51,699 bases of DNA from Methylomonas sp. (GTDB lineage: Bacteria > Pseudomonadota > Gammaproteobacteria > Methylococcales > Methylomonadaceae): positions 1 through 51,699 of the forward strand of contig JALSLW010000052.1 in NCBI GenBank assembly GCA_026988155.1, written 5' to 3'. How positions within the stretch are numbered: position 1 is the first letter of the stretch; each line of letters begins with the position of its first letter. The notes beneath the pieces are model-generated. The model saw nothing but the letters and a program-made list of their open reading frames with translations. It did no database searches and was not told the origin of the DNA. Shown here in pieces: positions 7,545 through 15,728 of this stretch. The position numbers and the translations under genes were made by a program.

Positions 7545-10175
7545 ATGCATTGCAGATATTTTTTTGTTGTTTTTCTTTTTACATATGCAGAATTGATTGT
7601 TGCAGAAGATGGCGAATGGGATTGCGGAAAGGGATCAGATGGCAAGTGGAATTGTGAAGGACAGACGTCAGCGGATCAGACTAAAGCTGATCAAACTGAA
7701 AGTGAAGAAAAAATGCCAGCCGTATTGGCTGAACCACATTCTGTTCCCTTCTCTGCTCCAGTTATTGCCAAGCCATCAAAACCTGTTCTGTCTCCATCTC
7801 CGCCTAAAGTTGCTGCCCAGTCTGGCTGGAACTGTAAGGCAGGTGGTCAGGATGAAACCTGGAATTGCAGTTTAATTGGTGCAGACCCAAAAGGCGTCGC
7901 TCAAGCTGTTGGAGAGGCGGAATACTCTTCCGGCCTATTTGAAGCGGCATTTGACTATAAGCAGGAACAGGTTTTTAGCACGTTACACTCCCAATTAAAG
8001 TACGATCCCTGGGAAAATTGTGGCAGTTCATCACGAAATACTTATCCATCAACAGCTGGTACTGATTTAAGAAACACTGCACCAATGGATGTTACGGCTG
8101 ACTATTCCGAAGTTTTTGATAAGGAGGTAACCAGCTTTTTTGGCAATGTAAATATTATTCGTGCCGATCAAAATGTGAAGTCTGACAAGGCTAGCTATAA
8201 CACGCTATCAGATACCATGGATGCTCAGGGGCATGTTTTTTATAATGAAAACGAAATATCCCTGTACAGTGAAACAGCCTTGCTAAACTTAGGCACAGAT
8301 GAAGCAAGACTCAGAAAAGCTCTGTTTATTTCTCCTTCAGGACCCATTCGGGGCAGTGCTGATGTGGTCTATAGAGACAGCAAGTTTCTGTCCCGCTTTA
8401 ATAGCACCACATTTACCAGCTGTCCTCCAGGCAATCAAGATTGGGCTGTCCATGCAGATAGACTGAAAATGAATAGGAAAACAGGCAAGGCCGCGGCTAA
8501 ACATGCGTGGTTGGAGTTTAAAGGGATTCCAGTTTTGTATACGCCTTATATTTCCTTTCCTGTGGATGATCGGCGAGTATCAGGTATTTTGCCTCCTTCC
8601 TTCGGTGCAAATGATAAAAATGGCTTAGATTTTAGCATTCCCTACTACTGGAATATTGCCCCCAACTATGATTTAACCATCTGGCCGAGATATATGTCAA
8701 AGCGCGGAGGGATGCTAGGCGGGGAGTTTCGCTATTTAACAAAAATGACATCGGGTTCGCTGGGTCTGGAATATCTTCCATATGATACTTTACGCCAAGA
8801 AGCGCGGTTTTCCGGAACTTTTAAGAATAAAACACATTTTTCTGAAAACCTGAACAGTAATATTGATTTGAATTATGTCTCTGATGATGAATATTTTGAT
8901 GAATTAAGCAATGCCCTAGGTCTTTCTAACGACAGGCATTTGAGAAGTCAGGCTGATTTGAATTACAGCACAGAAGGCGTTTCCTTTTCTACGCGTTTAG
9001 AAGCTTATCAGACCATAGATAGGAATATTACAGATGATGCAAAGCCTTACCAAAAACTTCCTCAGGTAACTTTAAATCTGGATCATTCTTTTGACCAATG
9101 GCCAATAGACCTTGCGGTAGAAAATGAATATGTGAATTTCTATCGCAATGGGCGGGTAAGTGGACATCGGTTTAATACCAGACCTTCAATTTCGTTTCCT
9201 ATAGAAACGGCCGGATCTTTTTTTAAACCTAAATTTTCTTTGCAGCATACGCTGTATGAACTGAATGATCGGACGGATGGGAAATCTGAGAGCATTAGCC
9301 GTACATTGCCAATTGTCTCTGTCGATAGCGGTCTGTTTTTTGAGAAAAATTTTGAATTTTCAGATTCAAAATATATGCATACCATAGAGCCGCGTTTGTT
9401 CTACCTGTATATTCCGGAAAGAGATCAGGCTGATATTCCGGTATTCGATTCGTCACTCTATGACTTTGGCTATAGCAGCTTATTCAGAGAAAACCGGTTT
9501 AGCAGTGTTGACAGGGTGCAAGATGCCAATCAAATTACAGTAGCGATGACCTCTCGATTAATCGACTCAGAGACAGGGCAGGAAAGGCTGAATTTAAGTA
9601 TCGGTGAAATATTTTATTTTAAAGATAGAAATGTTACTTTATCAGGCGACCCTGAAACTAACAGTCTGTCAAACCTTGTAGCTGAATTGAACGGACAGTT
9701 AACGGACAGCATTTCATTTTCATCCGCAATCCAATGGAATCCGGATATAAATGATGTGGCTAGAGGGCAGGCCGAAATCAGATACAGAGGGCAGGGCGGA
9801 AAAATAATAAATTTAGGCTATCGGTATAGAAAAGACAGGCCAGATCTTGCTATAAACAATACAGACTATATTATACAGTCAGATGCTTCTTTTAGATGGC
9901 CTCTGTATGACAATTGGTACGGGGTTGGGCGTTGGCAGTATTCGCTGAAATTCAATTCGACAAAAGAAAGCTTTTTAGGCTTAGAGAAAGAAAGCTGCTG
10001 CTGGCGTTTTCGAGTAATTTGGAGGCGGTTTGCAAATACCATAACAGACAGCTCCGGAGATGAAATGGATGAAGGTATATTTGTGCAGGTTGAGCTTAAA
10101 GGGCTAACAAGTTTTGGTACTAAAATTGATGATTTTCTTGAGAAAAGTCTGAAGGGATATCAGAGAGCAGAATAA
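7545..10175 (+). CDS. lptD: LPS-assembly protein LptD
   Basis: Outer-membrane beta-barrel that, with LptE, inserts lipopolysaccharide into the outer leaflet. A signal peptide covers about residues 1-20. A low-complexity linker with repeated W-x-C motifs follows (WDCGKGSDGKWNC, and GWNCKAGG...WNC near residue 95), a feature also seen in pseudomonad LptD. The periplasmic OstA/jellyroll domain is at about residues 175-330, with the conserved TSCPPGNQDWAVHADRL. The rest is barrel, ending with the characteristic ESCCWRFRV cysteine pair near 820 that forms the required disulfides. Its stop abuts the ATG of surA with no spacer. Confidence 0.95.
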   Translation: MHCRYFFVVFLFTYAELIVAEDGEWDCGKGSDGKWNCEGQTSADQTKADQTESEEKMPAVLAEPHSVPFSAPVIAKPSKPVLSPSPPKVAAQSGWNCKAGGQDETWNCSLIGADPKGVAQAVGEAEYSSGLFEAAFDYKQEQVFSTLHSQLKYDPWENCGSSSRNTYPSTAGTDLRNTAPMDVTADYSEVFDKEVTSFFGNVNIIRADQNVKSDKASYNTLSDTMDAQGHVFYNENEISLYSETALLNLGTDEARLRKALFISPSGPIRGSADVVYRDSKFLSRFNSTTFTSCPPGNQDWAVHADRLKMNRKTGKAAAKHAWLEFKGIPVLYTPYISFPVDDRRVSGILPPSFGANDKNGLDFSIPYYWNIAPNYDLTIWPRYMSKRGGMLGGEFRYLTKMTSGSLGLEYLPYDTLRQEARFSGTFKNKTHFSENLNSNIDLNYVSDDEYFDELSNALGLSNDRHLRSQADLNYSTEGVSFSTRLEAYQTIDRNITDDAKPYQKLPQVTLNLDHSFDQWPIDLAVENEYVNFYRNGRVSGHRFNTRPSISFPIETAGSFFKPKFSLQHTLYELNDRTDGKSESISRTLPIVSVDSGLFFEKNFEFSDSKYMHTIEPRLFYLYIPERDQADIPVFDSSLYDFGYSSLFRENRFSSVDRVQDANQITVAMTSRLIDSETGQERLNLSIGEIFYFKDRNVTLSGDPETNSLSNLVAELNGQLTDSISFSSAIQWNPDINDVARGQAEIRYRGQGGKIINLGYRYRKDRPDLAINNTDYIIQSDASFRWPLYDNWYGVGRWQYSLKFNSTKESFLGLEKESCCWRFRVIWRRFANTITDSSGDEMDEGIFVQVELKGLTSFGTKIDDFLEKSLKGYQRAE

Positions 10176-11471
10176 ATGAATAGAAAAAAACAGATGATTA
10201 AGATTTCAGTTTTAATTTTAACTGCACTATTATCCAGTTTTGCTGTAAAAGCGGCACCGCTAGATCGCATTGTGGCTGTTGTTGAAGACGGCGTTATCTT
10301 GGATAGCGAGCTGACCAATGAAACAATGAATATTGTAAAAAAATTGGAAGCCAATAAAGTGATGATTCCGCCTGCTTTTGTACTTAGAAAGCAGGTGCTG
10401 GAACGGCTGATTATGGACAAGCTGCAGCGACAGTTGGCCGCTAAGTCGGGGATACGGGTCAGTGATGAAATGCTCCGTAGTTCTGTTGCCGATATTGCCA
10501 GGCGTAATGGCTTGACGGTCGATGAGTTTAGGAATGAGTTGAAAAATCAAGGCATGAGTTTTCAGGGATTTGAAGAAAGCATTCGAAATGAAATTATTGT
10601 TAATCAGCTAAGAGCCAGGGAAGTGGGTTCGCGAATTAAAGTAACAGATAGGGAAGTCAGCCATTATCTTGAAACGCAGGGAGTAAGCAAGGAACAGGTT
10701 CAATACCATCTTGGCCATATTTTGATTGCCATTCCCGAGGGAGCCTCATCGTCAGTAATTAAAACGGCTAAGGAAAAAGCCGAGAAAGTAATGGCTGATT
10801 TGCGTAAGGGCGCTGACTTTAAGCATACGGCTGTAACCGTTTCAGATGGTGGCAACGCCTTAAAAGGCGGTGATTTGGGCTGGCGAGGTCTTGGTGAAGT
10901 GCCTACTCTTTTTGTTAACGCTGTGGCCAAAATGAATAAAGGAGATATTGCTGAATTGATTCGCAGTCCCAGCGGGTTTCATATAATTAAAATGCTAGAT
11001 TTAAAAGGTATGAATAAACATATCGTGACCAAAACAAGAGCTCGGCATATATTAATTAAAACCAATGAATTAATAGATGATGCCGAAGCTAAAAAAAGAT
11101 TACAGGCACTTAAACAAAGAATTCAGGATGGTGATGATTTTGCAACATTGGCGCGTTCCAATTCGGATGATAAAGGTTCTGCAATTAATGGCGGAGATTT
11201 AAACTGGGTAGGCCCCGGTGATCTAGTGCCGCCTTTTGAAGCAGCTATGAATCAGTTAGAAATTAATGGCATCAGCGATCCTGTTCAAACCCAGTTTGGC
11301 TGGCATCTTATTCAGGTGCTGGAAAGAGAGGACCGAGATAATAGTATTGAATATAAAAAAAACAGGGCAAGAGAAGAAATTCGTAAGCGTAAAATTGAAG
11401 AAGAAACTGAGTTATGGCTGCGCCGATTGCGTGATGAAGCATTTGTTGATATTAATTTGGATCGATTATAA
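10176..11471 (+). CDS. surA: Periplasmic chaperone / peptidyl-prolyl isomerase SurA
   Basis: Chaperone for outer-membrane proteins, LptD being a major client. A signal peptide covers residues 1-27 (ending VKAAP). The SurA N-terminal chaperone domain begins with DRIVAVVEDGVILDSEL, and two parvulin (PPIC) domains follow at about 175-275 and 285-385, each with the typical GGDLGW / GGDLNW and FGWHLIQV motifs. The length of 431 is typical. It is translated directly after lptD. The usual downstream pdxA-rsmA genes are missing; a DbpA-domain gene follows four bases later instead. Confidence 0.95.
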   Translation: MNRKKQMIKISVLILTALLSSFAVKAAPLDRIVAVVEDGVILDSELTNETMNIVKKLEANKVMIPPAFVLRKQVLERLIMDKLQRQLAAKSGIRVSDEMLRSSVADIARRNGLTVDEFRNELKNQGMSFQGFEESIRNEIIVNQLRAREVGSRIKVTDREVSHYLETQGVSKEQVQYHLGHILIAIPEGASSSVIKTAKEKAEKVMADLRKGADFKHTAVTVSDGGNALKGGDLGWRGLGEVPTLFVNAVAKMNKGDIAELIRSPSGFHIIKMLDLKGMNKHIVTKTRARHILIKTNELIDDAEAKKRLQALKQRIQDGDDFATLARSNSDDKGSAINGGDLNWVGPGDLVPPFEAAMNQLEINGISDPVQTQFGWHLIQVLEREDRDNSIEYKKNRAREEIRKRKIEEETELWLRRLRDEAFVDINLDRL

Positions 11472-11474
11472 ATT

Positions 11475-11990
11475 ATGGGAATGGAGTCTGCTAATAAGGA
11501 AGAACAGCTAAAAAATAGCTTAAAAGCGGTTATTGCTAAAGAAGAGCTGCTCCTGCATCAGCAATTAATAAGGCGTCTGTCTGCTGAACTGAAGGTCAGT
11601 TTTTTAGACTGTGCTGCCGCGTTGTCTATATTGAATCAGCCTGATTTAGTCCTTGAAAACAAAAAACAAGCAGATAGAAATGCAGAAAAAATAAAAGCAG
11701 AAAAAGTGGCCGCTAAACAAAAATTGGTAAGATATCGCCTAGATATAGGCCGAAAGCATTCGGTATCAGAAGATCATTTAAAGAACGCTTTAATTGAAGT
11801 TTCAGGGGTGGATAGGAACCGTATTGGACGGTTGGATATCCGCAATTATTATACTCTGGTGGATTTGCCTGATGGAATGCCTGCTGATATATTTCAGCTA
11901 TTGTCAGAAGTAGAAATTTGTAAGCGAAAGCTAAACCTTAAGCGAGTAAAATATCAGCCTCGGTTTTATCGTAGGAATAATAAGAAATAG
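11475..11990 (+). CDS. Free-standing DbpA-type RNA-binding domain protein
   Basis: The C-terminal half (about residues 85-160) matches the RNA-recognition domain found at the end of DEAD-box helicases DbpA and CsdA/DeaD: YRLDIGRKH, then GVDRNRIGRLDIRNYYTLVD, then LPDGMPADIF, and finally LNLKRVK. The N-terminal half is a charged helical segment with no helicase motifs, so no ATPase is present. In the family this domain binds structured RNA such as 23S rRNA hairpin 92; here it may be a ribosome- or mRNA-associated factor. The gene starts four bases after surA and ends just before a strong terminator. Confidence 0.75.
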   Translation: MGMESANKEEQLKNSLKAVIAKEELLLHQQLIRRLSAELKVSFLDCAAALSILNQPDLVLENKKQADRNAEKIKAEKVAAKQKLVRYRLDIGRKHSVSEDHLKNALIEVSGVDRNRIGRLDIRNYYTLVDLPDGMPADIFQLLSEVEICKRKLNLKRVKYQPRFYRRNNKK

Positions 11991-12073
11991 CAAATTGGAG
12001 AGTGCTATTTTATTGGAAAGTTTTTTTCCGTGGTGTGTGGTGTAGCGAAGGATGTGTATTGTAGCTGATAGCG

Positions 12074-12108
12074 ATTAACCCGCTATCTTATAAAGATAAC
12101 GGGTTAAT
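12074..12108. terminator. Bidirectional hairpin terminator
   Basis: A 15-bp stem with one mismatch and a three-base loop: ATTAACCCG-c-TATCTT pairs with AAGATA-a-CGGGTTAAT. It lies between convergent genes (the DbpA-domain gene on plus, the exosortase-sorted protein on minus) and has A/T-rich flanks on both sides, so it can serve both. Confidence 0.75.
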
Positions 12109-12135
12109 TTATGCATTATTTCAAATAATGAAAAA

Positions 12136-12669
12136 TTATGCTGCCATTTTACGTGAACGGCTAACACCGACCATGCCAAGCATTGCACTGCCAAACAGCC
12201 AAACAGCTGCAGGTACTGGGACTGCTGATAGAACTACAGGGCCATTAACCATTCCGCCTGATAATCCAGTTGCTGTTCCTTGAAACAAAATGCCATAAGT
12301 GTCATCTGCTACTGGATTAAGAATAACGCTTTCGCCAGAACCGACAAAGGCTGTTAAAGCTAACCCAGCACCATCAGTCAGTGCGAATTTAAAGTTGTCA
12401 ATATTGAAGATCTCAAAGCCGAATGTTTCGAATACAATTGATGTCGCAGATGCACCTGCTGCAGATGTAAGGCCAGCAGTATCAATGTCGAAAGTATAGT
12501 AATGATCTACTGCACCAGTAGCAAATGATTCATTAATGACTAATACAGCTGGAGTACCAACTGAAGCAGGCCCCAATGTGCCTAAGTCACCAACAAATGT
12601 TGAAGCATTAGCTCCCATCGATACACTTACTAACGCCAGCAGCGCAAAAAACTTATTAAAACTTAACAT
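12136..12669 (-). CDS. Secreted FxDxF-like protein with VPxPAA exosortase tail
   Basis: A Sec signal peptide covers residues 1-22 (ending GANA). A beta-rich body follows, with the segment ESFATGAVDHYYTFDID resembling the FxDxF subgroup of PEP-CTERM proteins. The C-terminus is a sorting signal: VPVPAAVWLFGSAMLGM, a hydrophobic helix, and a basic end (SRSRKMAA). Such tails are processed by exosortase/archaeosortase-like enzymes in EPS-producing Gram-negatives; the VPLPAA variant is common in methanotrophs. A good ribosome site (GAGGGG) precedes the ATG. The product is probably exported to the matrix; its precise function is unknown. Confidence 0.8.
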   Translation of the reverse strand: MLSFNKFFALLALVSVSMGANASTFVGDLGTLGPASVGTPAVLVINESFATGAVDHYYTFDIDTAGLTSAAGASATSIVFETFGFEIFNIDNFKFALTDGAGLALTAFVGSGESVILNPVADDTYGILFQGTATGLSGGMVNGPVVLSAVPVPAAVWLFGSAMLGMVGVSRSRKMAA

Positions 12670-13016
12670 ATTACCCCTCAGTATTTAAAAAAATGGTTAT
12701 AAAGACTATTCTCAAAGCATGCTTCATACTTAAGTACAGAATAGAGTGGAAATTATATCAGGCAAGCACTATGCCGTAAACAAAAAGCCACTGATCTTTT
12801 TATCTATGAAAATTATTGTTTGTGAATCTGTTCACAGTTCTTTGTCGGTATATTAATGTTTTTATATATTTCAACGCCTTGTTTTAGACTGTTTAAGTTG
12901 AATACAGCTGTTGCAACAGGTAAGGAATGAAATATAATTTTTAGCTTATCAGGCACCTGCTGCCATAAAACTTGATTTAGAATAACGGCCATATTTAGAT
13001 TTAATGGTTAAAAAGT
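12670..13016. other. Intergenic region upstream of the sorted secreted protein
   Basis: 347 bases with no gene. The left part holds the ribosome site and presumably the promoter of the minus-strand secreted-protein gene; the rest is AT-rich, without hairpins or repeats that I can see. Confidence 0.5.
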
Positions 13017-13658
13017 TCACTCTGCAGAAACAAAAGGGTTATATTGCATTTCATAGCCAAAGGTGGACATTGGACCGTGCCCAGGAATAAACTTTATCTC
13101 TTTGCCTAAAGGCCAAAGTCTGTTTTTAATTGAATCAATTAAAGTATTATAGTCCCCTCTAGGGAAATCCGTACGTCCTATAGATTCTTTAAAAAGCACA
13201 TCGCCCACTAAAGCAAGTTTAGACTGTTTATGAAAGAATACAATATGCCCCGGGGTATGTCCTGGGCAGTGAATAACCTCAAGCCTTTGTTCTCCAACAC
13301 TCACGGTATCGCCATCTTTTAACCAGCGATTTGGAATAAAGGTGTCGCTGGGAGGAAACCCAAAGGTTTTAATTTGCGAGGGCAGGGAGTCTAGCCAGAA
13401 TTGATCTTCTTTTTGCGGTCCTTCTATCGGTAAAGATAATTTATTAGCCAATTCTGCAACAGCACCGACGTGATCAAGGTGTCCATGGGTTACCAGAATA
13501 ATTTCTGGTATGGCATCTTCGGCCTTTATGGTTTCTAAAATAGTTTCAATGTCACCGCCAGGGTCAACGATGGCGGCCTTTTTTGTCTGTTCGCAAATTA
13601 ATAGGGTGCAGTTTTGCTGATAGGAAGTGACGGGGATAATTACAAACTTTAAACTCAT
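13017..13658 (-). CDS. Metallo-beta-lactamase fold hydrolase, YcbL/glyoxalase II-like
   Basis: The metal-binding motif THGHLDH is at residues 57-63 (H58, H60, D62, H63). Further ligands are in HCPGHTPGHIVFF (near 130), LVGDVLF (near 153) and IPGHGP (near 195). The compact 213-residue form without the glyoxalase II C-terminal domain matches E. coli YcbL, a thioesterase with weak glyoxalase II-type activity. It could take part in clearing glutathione thioesters, relevant to formaldehyde or methylglyoxal stress, but the substrate is unknown. No operon partner is close. Confidence 0.8.
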   Translation of the reverse strand: MSLKFVIIPVTSYQQNCTLLICEQTKKAAIVDPGGDIETILETIKAEDAIPEIILVTHGHLDHVGAVAELANKLSLPIEGPQKEDQFWLDSLPSQIKTFGFPPSDTFIPNRWLKDGDTVSVGEQRLEVIHCPGHTPGHIVFFHKQSKLALVGDVLFKESIGRTDFPRGDYNTLIDSIKNRLWPLGKEIKFIPGHGPMSTFGYEMQYNPFVSAE

Positions 13659-13743
13659 GATTATGGAAAGGCCGGGTTATATTGTAGGGGGCAGCCTTTT
13701 GTGACAGCCCTTTTTTTCTACGGACGGTATCATTAAAGGGTAG

Positions 13744-13896
13744 TCATAAGGGTTTCCCCCAATGTTGTTAAATTAAGCATAAAACATTCGGAGTAGGGAC
13801 TTTAGTCCCTACTAATACAGGGCTAAAGCCCCGTCTCTATGCCTAATCAGCTTTATAAACCTTTTAATTTATGGCATTGGGGTTTTTCCCCTACGA
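13744..13896. repeat. MITE-like palindromic intergenic element
   Basis: About 153 bp bounded by imperfect inverted ends: TCATAAGGGTTTCCCCCAATG on the left; the reverse complement of the right end begins TCGTAGGGGAAAAACCCCAATG. Inside are a perfect 20-bp palindrome (GTAGGGACTTTAGTCCCTAC, 13793-13812) and the shorter palindrome GGGCTAAAGCCC (13820-13831). There is no coding capacity. It sits just downstream of the diflavin reductase gene, so its hairpins might also act as a terminator. Confidence 0.6.
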
Positions 13897-13903
13897 AAGA
13901 TGA

Positions 13904-15643
13904 TTAATAAACATCACGTACATAGCGCTTTTCTTTCTTTAGCTGATTGACGTAATCAGTAGCCTGTTCAGCAGTTTTATTGCCATGTTTTTCGATAATT
14001 GCATGCAGAGCCTTGTCAACATCTTTTGCCATATATGTAGCGTCTCCGCAGACAAAGAATGATGCACCCTGTTCAAGCCAGGAGAACATTTCAGCCCCAT
14101 TTTCCAGCATACGGTCCTGTACATAAATCTTTTCTTCCTGGTCTCTTGAGAAAGCTAAATCTAAGCGGTGAAGCACGCCTTTTTTCTGCATAGCTTCAAT
14201 TTCATCACGATATATGTAATCAGTGGCTTCGTTTCTGTCACCGAACAGCAGCCAATTTTTACCGCTGGCTTTTCTAAACTCACGCTCCTGCAGAAAAGCC
14301 CGGAATGGGGCAATGCCAGTACCTGGCCCTACCATAATTATAGGCAAGGTATTATCTTCCGGAACTCTGAAGCTTTTGTTGGGAGCAAAGAAAATATTTA
14401 CGCGGGTATTGTTATCAACCAAGTCCGCCATAAAGGTTGAACAGACACCTTTATGCTCGCGGTTGTGGGCGTTATATCGAACACTGGCAACTGTTAAATG
14501 GACGCTGTCAGGATGCATTTTCCCGCTTGATGAAATGGAATAGGCGCGAGGCTGCAGAGGTTTTAGCAGTGCTAAAAATTCAGCGGCTGAAAACTCTATA
14601 TTAGGGAACTGCAATAATAAATCTAAGATATCCCGTCCCCATAGGTATTTAGCTAAATTAGCTTTATCACCACTGTCTAGCAGGCCATTGAGCTGCTGAT
14701 CGCCTGAACGGTTTGCAATTTCCTGCAATAATTCTTTGCTAGGCAATTTTATTTCAAAATGACTGTGTAAAGCATCTGATAATGACATCTGCTCGCCATT
14801 AACGGGCTCATCTTCATTGCCTGTACATGAGATAGCTCTGACAATAGAAGCTACTAATTCTGGACAGTTTTGAGGAATAACATTTAAGGCATCGCCCGCT
14901 TCATAAGTTAAGCCTGAACCTTCAAGCGAAAATTCGTAATGACGGGTCTCTTTGGATGATTTTTCAGAAGTAAGCAGACGGTTAACAGTCATTTTGCTTG
15001 CAAAAGGGTTTTTACGGTTATATTTTGCCTTTTCACTGCTTCCTTTCGCATCGGCAACTAAGGTAACAGCCGCACCCTCAGCCATCATAGGAATAACACT
15101 GCTTATCCAGTTTTCAGCATCCTCGTCATGGCCAACATCACAGTTAACCCGGTCATAAAGACGTTTAGCACCTAGTTCTGCTAAACGGCTGTCCCATTCA
15201 ATTCCGGCCTGGCAAAATAGATCGTAGCTGGAATCGCCAAGCGCTAAAACTGAAAACTTAATTTTATCCATTGATGGCGCAGAATCTGCGCTGACAGAAT
15301 CCCAAAGCATTTGAGCATTATCAGGCATTTCACCTTCACCATAGGTACTGGTGATAATCATCAGATATTCCATTTGGGCCAGTGCATCTGCTTCAGTCTC
15401 ATCCATGCTTTTAACAACCGGCAGCAGTCCGTGCGTTTTAGCAATTGTCGCAGCATCGTTAGCAAAAGATTCAGAATTTCCGGTCTGCGTACCATATAAA
15501 ATATTGATAACGCGGGCATCTGTCTGGTCAATTAAATTAGAACTGAGCAGTATATGACTATGCATGCCTGCAAAAAAACCGCCTATCCATGCACGTTGGG
15601 TGTCAGTATAGGGGGCGTTTTGTGGAATATTAGGTGTTTTCAT
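13904..15643 (-). CDS. cysJ: CysJ-type NADPH diflavin reductase
   Basis: Domain order matches sulfite reductase flavoprotein alpha. The flavodoxin domain comes first (ILYGTQTGNSESFA near residue 50; ITSTYGEGEMPDNA). An FAD domain follows with RAYSISSS near 380, then the NADPH-binding part (VGPGTGIAPFRAFLQERE) and the canonical C-terminal KEKRYVRDVY. I start it at the ATG at 15643 (MKTPNIPQNAPYTD) rather than 39 bases earlier, because conserved sequence begins there. CysJ normally feeds electrons from NADPH to the hemoprotein CysI, but no cysI is nearby. The upstream same-strand neighbour, 85 bases away, is a glutamate synthase large chain, so a different partner is possible. Confidence 0.85.
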   Translation of the reverse strand: MKTPNIPQNAPYTDTQRAWIGGFFAGMHSHILLSSNLIDQTDARVINILYGTQTGNSESFANDAATIAKTHGLLPVVKSMDETEADALAQMEYLMIITSTYGEGEMPDNAQMLWDSVSADSAPSMDKIKFSVLALGDSSYDLFCQAGIEWDSRLAELGAKRLYDRVNCDVGHDEDAENWISSVIPMMAEGAAVTLVADAKGSSEKAKYNRKNPFASKMTVNRLLTSEKSSKETRHYEFSLEGSGLTYEAGDALNVIPQNCPELVASIVRAISCTGNEDEPVNGEQMSLSDALHSHFEIKLPSKELLQEIANRSGDQQLNGLLDSGDKANLAKYLWGRDILDLLLQFPNIEFSAAEFLALLKPLQPRAYSISSSGKMHPDSVHLTVASVRYNAHNREHKGVCSTFMADLVDNNTRVNIFFAPNKSFRVPEDNTLPIIMVGPGTGIAPFRAFLQEREFRKASGKNWLLFGDRNEATDYIYRDEIEAMQKKGVLHRLDLAFSRDQEEKIYVQDRMLENGAEMFSWLEQGASFFVCGDATYMAKDVDKALHAIIEKHGNKTAEQATDYVNQLKKEKRYVRDVY

Positions 15644-15728
15644 ATATTTTTTAACTATCTTTATATCGCTAAGGTGCCGCAAGCAACTACTATGCGAATT
15701 TTGTTTTCAATCGATATTTCTCGGCGAT

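Noticed and set aside
13793-13831. CRISPR-like repeats
   Set aside because: Two different palindromes without equal spacers; fits a MITE-like repeat instead.
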